Source: Diploptera punctata
Lineage: Eukaryota; Arthropoda; Insecta; Blattodea; Blaberidae
Length of the DNA: 64,000 nt
Reading direction: 5' to 3'
NCBI GenBank assembly: GCA_030220185.1
Contig: JASPKZ010007553.1
Location: forward strand, 101,001-165,000
A model generated the notes under the pieces. That model saw only the letters and a list, made by a program, of their open reading frames with translations. It did not search any database and was not told where the DNA came from. Positions 10,025 to 20,879 of this stretch are shown here, piece after piece (position 1 is the first letter of the stretch; each line of letters begins with the position of its first letter). The position numbers and the translations under genes are program-made.

Positions 10025-10985
10025 ACATAACAATGGACTATATGGTCTTTATAGGAAGTCAGATACAGTAAAACCTGTCTATGAAGGAACATGACGGTTC
10101 CTTAAATATATTTTCATCTTGGCAGTTTTCCTTCTTATAAAGAGTTCCCAAATTACAAGCTTCAATTTTCTCAAACAGTGTAAGGCGTTTTACATGCACG
10201 CTTTAAAGACATAACGTATTCACTGAAATGCAGAAATATAGTGTATGTAATACAGCTCTGTTTGCACGGCAATACAAAACAACTTTATTACACAAAAGCG
10301 AGAGGGAACCCAACTACAGGAAGACTGAAAAGTTTTCCCAACTCCCTCGCAGGTAAGGTAACCAGGCAAGCAAAAGTGAAGGATTCTCCTCTGTCACATA
10401 TAAGCAAGGGTATCCCCGCAATACAATGGCAACACAAGAAGGTAAAAGGATACAATGCACAAAGCGTCATATGCAGAATTTTCACGTGTGGTCATTAATA
10501 CTATAATGAAAACGTGCTTAAGAATAATTTTCCGTCTTACTGAGGTATAAATTAACAATCGGTACTTTAAAAACCATTCCGTTTCCGCGTTATGAAAGTT
10601 TCCGGCTTATACAGGACGGTATTACACATAAATTCGTACCGTTCTGGAGATTTTCCCCGTCTTTACAGGTTTCCTTCTTATAAAGGTTCCGGCTAAGTCG
10701 GTTTTACTGTATAATAAGAACAGTTAAGTCTCGTAGACTGCGATGGGCGGGACATATTGCGTGTATGGGGAGTGAAAGGCGTGCATGGAAGCTTCCTGTA
10801 GGGAAGCCAGAGGGAAAATGCCCAGTTGGTAGACCAAGAATGAGGTGGGAGAATAATATTAACTATTATTTGAGGGAGGTGGATTATACAGGGAATGATT
10901 GGAAAGCATTAACTCAGGATAGGGATGTATGGAGAGCTTATGTCCGAGAGGCTATGAGCCTACGGGTTCGATGGTGCCAGTGAGT
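10025..10985 (+). pseudogene. RTE1 LINE 3' end split by a pogo-like element
   Basis: The segments 10025-10065 (GACTATATGGTCTTTATAGG) and 10712-10985 join into one RTE1 3' end when the 644-bp element between them is removed. The 72-codon frame at 10765-10983 is the C-terminal tail (GRPRMRWENNINYYLRE). It ends in GTGAGTAAGTAAGTAAATAA. Confidence 0.85.
10066..10709. mobile_element. pogo/Tigger-like non-autonomous DNA transposon
   Basis: TIRs start CAGTAAAACC and end GGTTTTACTG. Subterminal GGAACCTTTATAAGAAGG-type blocks are also inverted. A TA duplication (10064-10065 and 10710-10711) matches the uninterrupted RTE1 sequence AGATATAATAAG seen at 15892. CAGTAAAACC with a TA TSD is characteristic of pogo-type Tc1/mariner elements. 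The frames at 10241-10498 show no transposase motif, so this is a deletion derivative. Confidence 0.85.
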
Positions 10986-11050
10986 AAGTAAGTAAATAAT
11001 CATAATGGATTTTCTTCAAGCAAACACCAAATCAATTGATTAATTAACAT

Positions 11051-11319
11051 ACTTACTTACTTACTCACTGGCACTATCGAACCCGTAGATTCATGGCCGC
11101 GCGGACATAAGCTCTCCATACATCCCTATCCTGAGCTAATGCTTTCCAATCATTCCCTGTATAATCTACTTCCCTCAAATCGTAGTTAATGTTATTCTCC
11201 CACCTCATTCTTGGTCTACCAACTGGACGTTTTCCCTCAGGCTTTCCTACAAGAAGCTTCCATGCACGTCTTTCATTCCCCATACGTGCAACATGTCCTG
11301 CCCATTGCAGTCTACGAGA
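11051..11319 (-). pseudogene. RTE1 LINE 3' end with 13-bp TSD
   Basis: A minus-strand 69-codon frame (11074-11283) is an almost undamaged C-terminal tail of RTE1, with MRWENNINYDLREVDYTGND. The tail reads as ACTTACTTACTTAC on the plus strand. The TSD GATTAATTAACAT is at 11038-11050 and 11320-11332. It forms a tail-to-tail inverted pair with the copy ending at 10985. Confidence 0.9.
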
Positions 11320-11334
11320 GATTAATTAACATTC

Positions 11335-12170
11335 TCAGCTGATTATAATGCTGACAGTGAGCAAAATGATTGAGAGAACAGCTAAACTATCCCTTGAATA
11401 GGTAAGAAATAAATCTAACAACTTTATTAAAATTACCACACAACTACAATTTTTTCGGGCAATAATAGCATCTATTACACTTTCTCACCCCTTTCAGATT
11501 GAACTTGGTTGTCATAAAGAATATGATTCACTATAAGGGAAAGCTGTTACGAAAAACAACCAAGTCTTGATGGCCTTGAACAAAACATACTTAGCGTTAC
11601 ATAAATATAGTTTTTTTAATAACGGAAATATGAGATCTTATATATTTGTTTTAATATAAAAGTTTTAAGGCTTTTAATGATCGTGTTAAAGTCGACGGGC
11701 CTTCTCAAGTTGATTCCGTGCATTTCAGATGGATCTGCTCTGGTCATCAGTGACAACACATAGACGGTCTTACAACTTATTTTACGGTGAAGTAAGGAAA
11801 TGTCTTTAATAGCGATTATTTCGTAATATAAACAACATTTAAATAATAATAAAATCTGTAGGCCTATCTAAAAACCGATTATTCGTGCCTATATTTTGTT
11901 TGTGTTATTGGAAACAAGGAATGTTATCCTTATAATGCACAAAAACTGAACTTGCAGAAATATGTTATTTTCAAGGAAATTTGAAAATCTTACTACGATA
12001 TGAGCCTATGTAATTGTCGAATTTTTTTCTGTGTCAGTAAGTTCAAGTGAATGCTGTCTTTTGTTTATAACTTTTAAGATTTATCTTAAAGTTTTTTTTA
12101 ATGAGATGACTCGAGGTTGAATTACTTAAGATTCTCAGTCGATTTTAGTAGAGTTACAAAGTATCCTTCC
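11335..12170. other. No feature recognised
   Basis: AT-rich sequence with no long frame. TTAGCGTTACATAAATATAG and similar stretches have no match elsewhere in the window. Confidence 0.35.
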
Positions 12171-12175
12171 TTCAG

Positions 12176-12245
12176 TGGGCCGCAGTGGTCTAGTGGATAT
12201 GTTCCCAGGGTCGAGGATTCAAACCCGGCCTGGTTCATGGATTTT
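12176..12245 (+). mobile_element. tRNA-derived SINE head, truncated
   Basis: GGGCCGCAGTGGTCTAGTGG resembles an A-box region, and GAGGATTCAAACCCGGCC contains a B box (GGATTCAAACC). The sequence after about 12245 does not match other SINE bodies and soon runs into the fold-back element, which probably truncated it. Confidence 0.5.
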
Positions 12246-12267
12246 TTATGGTTTGAAATATCCAAGG

Positions 12268-12512
12268 GACATTTTGAAGAAGATTTCCGGTCTGTAGGCC
12301 GTGGTCGTGAGGCTTGTAGTTCCCCGACGTTTCGCCAGAGACTGCGTCTGGCATCCTCAAGGGTTGAGACTGGCCAGTCTCAAGACAACCCTTGAGGATG
12401 CCAGACGCAGTCTCTGGCGAAACGTCGGGGAACTACAAGCCTCACGACCACGGCCTACAGCCCGAAAATCTTCTTCAAATCATCATAGCAACTCCGGCCT
12501 GAATAAGAAGGC
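12268..12512. mobile_element. Fold-back element FB1 with hammerhead-like core on both arms
   Basis: A near-perfect inverted repeat of about 105 bp per arm (GAAGAAGATTTCCGG..TAGGCCGTGGTCGTGAGG against its complement) around a GACTGGCCAGTC centre. The right arm, plus strand, contains TTGAGGA (12392-12398), T, a 6-bp stem GCCAGA/TCTGGC with a 7-nt loop (12400-12418) and GAAACGTC (12419-12426). This follows the hammerhead order CUGANGA, stem II, GAAA, GUC, but with U for C3 and one extra U before stem II. The left arm encodes the same on the minus strand. No TSD found here. Confidence 0.75.
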
Positions 12513-12514
12513 AT

Positions 12515-12640
12515 CTATGCAAAATTAATCGCACGTTGTCATCGTAGTAATAGCTTGTTTTCCTAGATGTCACTGTAAGGCGGAACGCTGACCCCGGGCC
12601 ACTCAATGACATCTAAAAGAAAACAAATGTAACTAAATTT
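12515..12640. repeat. Short inverted pair around 12550-12625
   Basis: TTTTCCTAGATGTCA.TGTAAG at about 12551 faces TGACATCTAAAAGAAAAC at about 12606, so 12550-12625 could form a small hairpin. Possibly a minute MITE; nothing coding. Confidence 0.35.
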
Positions 12641-13340
12641 CTATGGTTGAATTTCTCCCCTGTAGAGGAAGAACGCCTAAGTTTCACTGAGGGACACAAG
12701 GGCATACTTCTACTACGTACAAAGTACTCTACCCTTCACAGAGATTTCCTTCACAGAACTCGGAAATACTTATTTTCAGTTGCGTACGAAGGTCACTCAG
12801 AAACATTTTTAGATACACATCAGTTATGTACTATAATTGAAATCTTACCATTATATTTTCTCAAAGTACTCTCCCTGATCATATATGCATCGCTGCATCC
12901 TTCTGAATCACGACTGGAAGAACTGGTGCCAGTCACATCCATTCAGTGCACAGAGCTCCCCTTGGTTTGCTGCAACCGCATATTCAGGTGTTGAAAACCG
13001 CTTCCCTTCCACTAGGGCCTTCACTGCAGTGAACAAAAAGAAGTTACAGAGTGCCAGATCCGGACTATAAGGAGGATGGAAAAACAGCTGCACAGGATTC
13101 CCCCTCAGAAGAAAAATCCATGTCAAATGGGCGGTTGTGGGCAGATGAATTGTCGTGGTGCAACAGGATGCCTCTCAGTCCAGCTCCTGGGCATACCTGT
13201 GGGAGGGCAACTGTGGTGTACCACTGTGCAGTCACTGTCTTTGATGTTCAAGTGATATTGTGGCCACGTATTGCACTTTGCATAACTGGGTATTATCTTT
13301 TTTCCAATCACGATAGAGTAACCTTTTGGAGAAGCTTTTC
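12640..13340 (-). pseudogene. mariner-family transposase remnant
   Basis: The transposase would cut and reinsert a mariner element at TA sites. On the minus strand the second catalytic Asp region reads LHHDNSSAHNRPFDMDF (about 13120-13170). After a frameshift, the third Asp region reads HPPYSPDLALCNFFLF (about 13042-13090), then VKALVEGKRFSTPE and WHQFFQSW (about 12910). The spacing fits the mariner DD34D layout. The N-terminal HTH and first Asp are not recognisable and the frame is broken at least once, so it is dead. TIRs were not found. Confidence 0.8.
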
Positions 13341-13425
13341 AACGTTCATGAATATACTCGTATAATGCAGGCACGTATCTTCTTCAAAGATTTATAAATA
13401 TTATTAAGAGCTAGCATGTTTTAAA

Positions 13426-16188
13426 CATGATTTTATAATTGTAAATGTACATGCCCCCACAGAAGATAAAGATGACAAAGATCAAGGATGAGTTCTATGA
13501 AGAATTAGATTAATAATTTTATAATTGTAAATGTACATGCCCCCACCGAAGATAACGATGACACGATCCAGGATGAGTTTCTATGAAGAATTAGAATGCT
13601 TATTTGATAGCCTTTCCCGCTCTCATATGCCACTGGTCTTAGGAGCTTTTAATGCAAAAGTGGGGCGGGAAGATATATTCAAACCAACAATAGGCAAATT
13701 CAGTCTTCATGAAGATAGTAACGACAACGGGGTTAGATTAGTCACATTTGCCACATCAAAGAATCTGATTGTTAAGAGCACAACATTTCAGCATAAGGAT
13801 ATTCATAAATACACCTGGACGTCCCCAGATGGAGAAACTCGGAACCAGATAGATCATGTATTAGTGGATAAACGCTGGCACAGTAGCATCATTGATGTTA
13901 GATCAGTTAGAGGGACAGACTGCAATTCAGATCATCATCTGGTCAGGGTGAAAATCAGACAACGGCTATCGCTTATGAGAGGAACAAACGCTAAAGATGA
14001 TTCTGTAAAATATGAATTAAAAACTTGAAAAATGATGAAATGCGGCAAGAATACCAAATCAAAATTGCTAATAGATTTGAAGTACTGGAATCTTCAGATG
14101 ACAATGTGGCAAACGAAGAAGAAACTGATATAAATAAAGAATGGGAGGCTATAAGAGATACTATTAAATTGTCAGCATCAGAAAGCATTGGTTGTTTAAA
14201 AAAGAGGCAAAACAAGAAATGGTTTGATGAGGAATGTGCCGACATTGTAAAGAAAAGAAAGCTAGCAAAAATTAAATGGTTACACGAGCCAAATGAGGTA
14301 AATTTAGAGCAATTGGGTAGTGTTAGACGGGAAACCACCAAGTTACTAAAGAGTAAAAAGAGGGAATATTTGAGAGAGAAGATTAATGATCTTGAAATGA
14401 ATGCAAAAAATAGGAACATTAGAGAATTATATCAGGGAATTAGTATAGAGAAGAAAGGGTTTCAGGCTAGAACAAACATAATTCGGAATGAAAATGGGGA
14501 TATGATTGCAGATTCCAAGAGTATATTAAATAGATGGAAAAGTTATTTTAATCAGCTATTAAATGTACATACAGAACAGGACATTGAGGAGGATAAGTTA
14601 CAGACAGCAGAAATGCTAGTCGCAGAGCCAAGTGCATTAGAGGTTGAAATGGCAATTGAAAAATTGAAGATGTATAAAGCATCAGGTTCAGATGAGATCC
14701 CAGCAGAACTGATTAAAATCAGGGGGAGAAAAATTGATGGACAAGATAAGCTGGTTGCTTAGTATGATTTGGGAAAAAGAAGCTCTTCCAGATGAATGGA
14801 AGAAATCAATTATCGTACCAATTTATAAGAAAGGAGATAAAACTGATTGCAACAACTATAGGGGCATCTCATTACTTTCAACTTCGTACAAAAATTCTAA
14901 CAAATATATTAGTAAGCAGACTTACTCCCTATATTGATGACATTCTAGGAGATCATCAATGTGCATTTAGAAGAAACAGGTCTACAACAGATCAGATTTT
15001 TAGTATAAGACAGATTTTAGAAAAGAAATGGGAATATAATGGTACTGTACATCAACTATACGTAGACTTCCAAAAAGCATATGATTCAATTAAGAGGGAG
15101 AAGTTATATAGTATCCTGCTGGAGTTCGGAATTCTAAAAAGTTAGTTAGACTTATACGAATGTGTCTAAATGGCTCAACGAGTAGGGTGCGTGTAGGCAA
15201 ACAGTTTTCAGACACTTTTGAAATCCAGAATGGGTTGAAGCAAGGAGATGCACTATCTCCTCTACTATTTAATTTTGTACTAGAGCATGCCATTAAATCT
15301 TTAGAGAATGAGGAAGGCTTACACTGAATGGTATTAATAAGCTGTTAGTTTATGCTGATGATGTAGTACTACTGGCCGATAGCGAGGAGATACTAAAGGC
15401 CAACACGCACACACTATTGAGTAACACTAAGAAATTAGGACTGGAAGTAAATATCAGTAAAACTAAATATATGGTCACACGTAGAAATACATTATATAAT
15501 GGAAATGGACAGCTAATGACAAATGAGGGAAATTTTGAGGAATTGGCTGAATACAAATACCTAGGAACAATAATCACAAATAGGAATGAGATGCACCAAG
15601 AAATTAAACATAGGCTCAATTCTGGAAATGCATGCTATTATGCATTGCAGAGACTTTTGATGTCCTAACTCCTTTCAAAAAACGTTAAGCTGAAATATAT
15701 ATAAAACTATTATTCTACCAGTTATATTATATGGGTGCGAAACATGGACTCTTACTTTAAGGGAGGAAAGGAGATTACGAGTATTTGAGAATAAAGTTCT
15801 TAGGAAAATTTTTGGACCAAAGAGAGATGAACAGACAGGTGAATGGAGAAGACTACATAACAATGAACTACATGGTCTTTATAGGAAGCCAGATATAATA
15901 AGAAACAGTTAAGTCCCGTAGACTGCGATGGGCAGGACATGTTGCGCGTATGGGGAATGAAAGACGTGCATGGAAACTTCTTGTAGGAAAGCCAGAAGGA
16001 AAACGCCCAGTTGGTAGACCAAGAATGAGGTGGGAGAACAACATTAACTATGATTTGAGGGAAGTAGATTATACAGGGAATGATTGGAAAGCATTGGCTC
16101 AGGATAGGGATGTATGGAGAGCTTGTGTCCGTGCGGCCATGAACCCTACGGGTTCGATAGTGCCAGTGAGTAAGTAAGTAAGTAAGTA
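13426..16188 (+). pseudogene. RTE1 LINE, longest copy (endonuclease + reverse transcriptase), 13-bp TSD
   Basis: The element nicks DNA with an apurinic endonuclease and copies its RNA at the nick by reverse transcription. Visible in order: endonuclease (NVHAPTE at 13440; GAFNAKVG; TWTSPDGETRNQIDHVLVD; terminal SDHH at about 13935), linker (14025-14760), then RT with ALPDEWKKSIIVPIYKKGD, NNYRGISLLS, FRRNRSTTDQI, motif A VDFQKAYDSI (15063), motif B GLKQGDALSPLLF (15235), catalytic YADD (15351-15362), thumb and the GRPRMRWENN tail. The first catalytic block of the endonuclease is missing (5' truncation). Frames shift near 14030, 14745, 14880, 15140, 15326, 15665 and 15905. The TSD AGCATGTTTTAAA is at 13413-13425 and 16189-16201, and the tail is (GTAA)n. 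RTE clade assignment comes from domain style. Confidence 0.9.
13434..13605 (+). repeat. 86-bp tandem duplication inside RTE1 endonuclease
   Basis: TTATAATTGTAAATGTACATGCCCCCAC is followed by GAAGATAA.GATGAC and GATGAGT..CTATGAAGAATTAGA. The whole run occurs twice with an 86-bp offset (13441 and 13527). It duplicates the NVHAPTEDKDDK segment and would itself break the reading frame. Other RTE1 copies in this window do not reach this far 5', so the event cannot be dated. Confidence 0.8.
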
Positions 16189-16201
16189 AGCATGTTTTAA
16201 A

Positions 16202-17185
16202 GCTGTTAACAATTTTAAAGTTCTTGCAAGTGGTAATAACAACAGAGTTCATCAGATGCAACTCGGAATTAAAAGCAACTAACATTCTATGTGATGCATG
16301 TCAGTTCTCATGCCAGAAACATTGCATGTTGAGAAGCTTTTATCCTCTGCTGTAATATCTACAAAATCTTGAAGGTTAAAATTTACAAGGCAGTAGTTCC
16401 ACTTGTTGTCGAACTAGAACTTTACTTCTAATGCAAATTGTATAAAATGAACATCTAAAAACGGACCATTGTTATTATACAAAAAACAATTCATCGCCAA
16501 TTCATCGAATTTAAATACATATTAATATCTGCCTAGGATGTCTGCTGGTGTGTCGGATTAGCATGACAATAGTCCTGAATTCCAATTCTGGACCTATCAC
16601 ATAAATGTTTTCTTCGGTATTAACCATTTAATTGGCAAAACACTAATTTCTAGTGCCAGTTATTTAAATGTGTAGAATCGCGGTGTAAACGAAATCATGC
16701 ATAAGTGCTCTTTTCAGGTATGCCTATATTCTGAAATTCTATACACATTTAAGTAATTTATACTCTTACGCTTTTTTGTGTTTTATTAAAATATTACTAC
16801 CTGCCTTACTCACCTCACATCTCTCTTATTCATGCTGGAAGTCCATATGCTCCAAATAGTGGTTGGCATTGCTGGATTCTGACTTCTATTTCTGTGTCTT
16901 GCATTTAAAAACAACAGACTTTTTTAGGTACTTCCTTGGTACATAACAACGCTTCTCTGATAGAAATTTCAAGGTAAGTTTCGACATGAAATTGTTGACA
17001 GTTCCTTTGTTAGTTAGTTGATTGCCTTACACTAATCACCCTGTCCTGTTAACTGCTAAATAACCATAGCTCACTACAATAGATCTTGGCTCTCCTGATT
17101 TGTTATATTTTTATAATATATCCCATGCTTAGAAATTGTATAAGATAGAATATAAAATAGTCTGAAAACATATTAAACAGAACTT
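16202..17185. other. No feature recognised
   Basis: AT-rich sequence, no credible coding frame, no repeat shared with other parts of the window. Confidence 0.4.
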
Positions 17186-17186
17186 A

Positions 17187-18290
17187 ATTACCATAAGTAA
17201 TGTCACGAGTGAATTTACTTAGAGGATTTGGAAATCTAGAAAGACATTTATTGGGATAATTTAACGAATAAAATTAAGCTGCTTACTCAAAAATCATTAC
17301 TTAAATATATTTATCGGTATTTTAAAATATGTATATACCTAATATAAATGGTGATGTTTGAAAACAAATCAGAAATGTTTGGTTATGTTTTATTTATTTA
17401 TTCACTGCAACTTGATCATATTATTTATTGCCAAATTGGATCGCAATCAGCGATAATCAACAAAATCGCAATATTGTAAGAATTCACCCTAGTGGAGAAA
17501 GAATTTAATACATCAAATTGTATATTATAACCAATATTATAGGTTTTTTTCTCCAACCTAGGGAGTGCAATACCTTATAGTTGGTGGTGGGGCTTGAGTA
17601 CCTCGATGACCCTGAGAGCTATGCCGGCGGTAGCGTAGGTACTGATAGGGTTTCCCATGCCGGACAGGTCAAAGAGAGAGGTCAGACGAAGAAGCACTCC
17701 AGAAGAGGATATCCAATGGCTTCATAGGCGGATGAAGAGTTTGGAATCTCAACGGCGAAGAAGGCAGAAGAGATTACCTCAGGATAGGGAGCTGCTGCCT
17801 TGCAGGATGGGAGTTGGTCCTCCAAAGGCTAGGGGAAGACATCCTCGATTACAAATTACCTGGTCCTCCAGGTTGGGGATTGGGCAGAGGGCTAGCACCC
17901 CGATCCTATAAAACAAAGCTTGCTACGTTTCCCAAGAAATTAGGGTAACCGCTGGAAAGTGGAGAGGCCCTCAAAAGTAAAGTAATTATATTTTTTAGTA
18001 AACAACTCAGTAAAATCATTATTTAAAAACAATTACTGAAAACACAATTATCAGATGTGTAGTTCGAAGGAACCTATTCATTATTTGCTACATTCAATGC
18101 ATTTTTTGGAGAGTCAGTCACTGCAAAATAATGCTCTGACCTGTTCAGAATATTAAAAAAGGAGGAGCTTTCTTTATCACAAAAACACGAGCTGGTGAAG
18201 AGAACTCGATAAACATCGAGGCGAAATACGACAGTCATCGGTTGTAAAACAAAATTATTTGAAACGTGATTGGTCAATGACTCACATTTG
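17187..18290 (+). mobile_element. MITE-2 copy with a LINE-leader insertion
   Basis: It starts at TAATGTCACGAGTG and ends at GGCATGAGTTAAATAGTC. Copies lie at 19130-19885 (inverted), 32350-32815 and 37459-38171. Landmarks include AACGAATAAAATTAAGCTG, GGTGATGTTTGAAAACAAAT, CAATATTGTAAGAATKCACYCTAGTGGAG, AGTCAGTCACTGCAAAATAATGCT and ACGTGATTGGTCAATGACTC. The inner termini GACTATTTAAC/GTTAAATAGTC are inverted. The block at 17540-17990 is foreign to the other copies. Confidence 0.7.
17540..17990 (+). repeat. GC-rich insertion, probably LINE 5' leader
   Basis: It contains CCCATGCCGGACAGGTCAAAG, shared with 54950-54975, and CTGGTCCTCCAGGTTGGGGA followed by GGCTAGCACCCCGATCCTATAAAA. Such leader-like text precedes the endonuclease in many arthropod RTE elements (my recollection, not checked). 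The 84-codon frame at 17657-17911 (RRRRQKRLPQD) has no recognised domain. It interrupts MITE-2. Confidence 0.4.
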
Positions 18291-18304
18291 GGGCATGAGT
18301 TAAA

Positions 18305-18672
18305 TAGTCAGGACAAATTACCCTCACCTCAAGGTTTAATTAAGATTTTTATGCGATTATTTTACTGCGCCCGACATTCAAACGTTGTACAGACATCGTA
18401 GAAAACATTCACAATGAGATTTGCATTGGTGATTTTTGGTAGTTGAGAGATGAAGAAGAGGGCCTATAACACAGTGGGTGAGATACTACCTATGCTTAAA
18501 GATGGGGCGTACAGTATAAGAGATTAAATGATGAATTAACTCCTCCAGTTCGTTGATATGGTATATTAAGGAACACCCTCACATGAAGACCTAATACACT
18601 ATTAGGAATTCTATGCCACTGTGATAACTACATAAGTTCAAATAAACGGATATCATCTAATTTATTGTTGCA
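18305..18672. other. No feature recognised
   Basis: Short AT-rich interval between MITE-2 and SINE-A, without a credible gene. Confidence 0.35.
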
Positions 18673-18683
18673 GTATGTAAAAA

Positions 18684-19024
18684 GTCCACCGCTGTGGTCT
18701 CGAGGTAGCGCGCTGCCTTGTCACGCAGCGGGCCCGGGTTCCATCCCCGGTCGGGGCAGTTTTTCTGGGTGAGGTTTCTATCGGGTTTTTTCCTCACCTG
18801 TAAGACAAATGCAAGGAAAACTTTAAGGCCCAAACGGTCCCCGAAATCATATGGCCATCATCACCATCAACACCCTTATCATTATCATCATCCTTCACAG
18901 GTGTGGAAAGCAACGGGAAGCTACCACACCTACACAATTCCCTACTAAAGCTGCAAGCATAGCATGAAAATGCTATGATTGCAGTGAAGGACCTGCCTTC
19001 GGGCAGAATTACTATGGATGGATG
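18684..19024 (+). mobile_element. SINE-A, full-length, with 11-bp TSD
   Basis: tRNA-like head CCACCGCTGTGGTCTCGAGG with B box GGTTCCATCCC, then CCTCACCTGTAAGACAAATG, a CATCATC-rich spacer, GGTGTGGAAAGCAACGGGAA and a 3' hairpin block ending ATGGATGGATG. The TSD GTATGTAAAAA is at 18673-18683 and 19025-19035. Confidence 0.92.
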
Positions 19025-19129
19025 GTATGTAAAAAATTGAGACAAATATACGTTAATTTTTTTTAATCTGAGGAATGTCTTAAATTGAAGTGAGAAGTTG
19101 AGTTCAAATTATCCTAAAATCACCAAATT

Positions 19130-19885
19130 TACACTGACTATTCAACACCATGCCCAAATGGGAGTCATTGACCAATCACATTTCAATGATTTTTTATTTA
19201 CAACCAATCACAGTCGTGTTTCGCCTAGAATTTACCAACTAAATTTTATCATAATAAAGAAAGCACCTCCTTTTTAACATTCTGAATAGGCCAAAGCATT
19301 ATTTTGCAGTGACCTACCCCCTAAGAAATACGGCTACCAGATTGTATATATAGTGCACGAATGTCAACAGAAAGAGATAATATAAAAACATTTGTAACAA
19401 TTATTAATTACACCACAAAAAAAAAAACACTGTTCGCACTTTCTTAAACAAATTATTTTCCAGGAAATGACGTTGCAGTAAAATATAATTGACATATTTA
19501 CATCATAGAACATCAGAAATTAATTAATACCTATTACATTGGTTATAAATTTCTCCACTAGGGTGCATTCTTACAATATTGCGATCCTTTGGCAATAAAT
19601 AATATGATCTGGTTGCAGTGACGAACAAAAGAAGCAAATGAAACGTACCATTCGTTTCTCATTTGTTTTCAAACATCGCCGTTTACATTAAATATATAAA
19701 TATTTTAAAATAACTATAGTTAAATAATGATTTGTGAGTAAACAGCTTAATTTTATTCGTTAAATAGTCCTAACAATTGCCACTCTTGGTTTCCAAATTC
19801 TCTAGATAAATTCTCTCCTCACTTCGTGAGTCGTGAATTTATCGATAATATGGAAATCACTCGTGGCATTACTTATGATAAATAT
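19130..19885 (-). mobile_element. MITE-2, inverted copy, nearly complete
   Basis: It reads on the minus strand in the same order as 37459-38171. The outer end carries a terminal hairpin: GCCACTCTTGGTTTCCAAATT faces GGAAATCACTCGTGGCATTA across about 60 bp. The frame at 19826-20062 starts inside this hairpin and is probably not a gene. Confidence 0.75.
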
Positions 19886-20087
19886 GTATTAGTTATCGCT
19901 CAGACAATCGCAAAACTCGCTAACCAACAAGTGAACGCTGAACAGATATTGAACTGTGAACGAGTAATTCGCCCTCTACCTGACCCCAAATCGTTCTCCG
20001 GGTACGCATATTTTTTCATGTGGCGGAAAACTATTGAATTAAATGATACAAGTGTTTTCTAAACTCTTCTTAATAGTAAAATATTGG

Positions 20088-20870
20088 CCTATAGCCAGGA
20101 CATACTAAAGGACAACACGCACACACTATTTAGTAACACTAAGAAATTAGGACTGGAAGTAAATATCAATAAAACTAAATATATGGTCACACGTAGAATT
20201 ATATTATATAATAGACATGGACAGCTAATGACAAATGAGGGAAATTTTGAGGAAGTGGCTGAATTCAAATACCTAGGAACAATAATCACAAATAGGAATG
20301 AGATGCACAAAGAAATTGAACATAGGCTCAATTCTGGAAATGCGTGCTATTATGCATTGCAGAGACTCTTGATGTCCCAACTCCTTTCCAAAAAGTTAAA
20401 CTGAAAATATATAAAACTATTATTCTACCAGTTATATGGATGCGAAACATGGACTCTTACTTTAAGGGAGCAAAGGAGATTACGAGTGTTTGAGAATAAA
20501 GTACTTAGGAAAATTTTTAGACCAAAGAGAGATGAACAGACAGGTGAATGGAGAAGACTGTCTAACAATGAACTACAATGTCTATATAGGAAGCCAGCTA
20601 TAATAAGAACAGTTAAGTCTCGTAGACTGCGATGGGCAGGTCATGTGGCACGTATGGGGAATGAAAGACATGCATGGAAGCTTCTTGTAGGAAAACCGGA
20701 GGGAAAACGCCCAGTTGGTAGACCAAGAATGAGGTGGGAGAATAACATTAACTATGATTTGAAGGAAGTAGATTATACAGGGAATGATTGGAAACATTAA
20801 GGATAGGGATATGTGGAGAGCTTATGTCCGCGCGGCCATGAACCTACGGGTTCGATATTGCATGTGAGTA
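20088..20870 (+). pseudogene. RTE1 LINE, thumb to 3' end
   Basis: It starts just after the YADD block with KDNTHTLFSNTKKLGLEVNI and continues through YLGTIITNRNEM, LNSGNACYYALQRLLMS, then in another frame NEWRRLSNNELQ, WAGHVARMGNERHAWK and GRPRMRWENN. Frame changes near 20400 and 20800. The 3' end is GTGAGTAAGTAAATTAA. Confidence 0.88.
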
Positions 20871-20879
20871 AGTAAATTA

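Noticed and set aside
10241..10498. 85-codon frame inside the pogo-like element as transposase
   Set aside because: No HTH or catalytic motif, and an antisense frame of similar length covers it.
19826..20062. 78-codon frame as a host gene
   Set aside because: It starts inside the MITE-2 terminal hairpin and has no recognisable domain. Probably chance.
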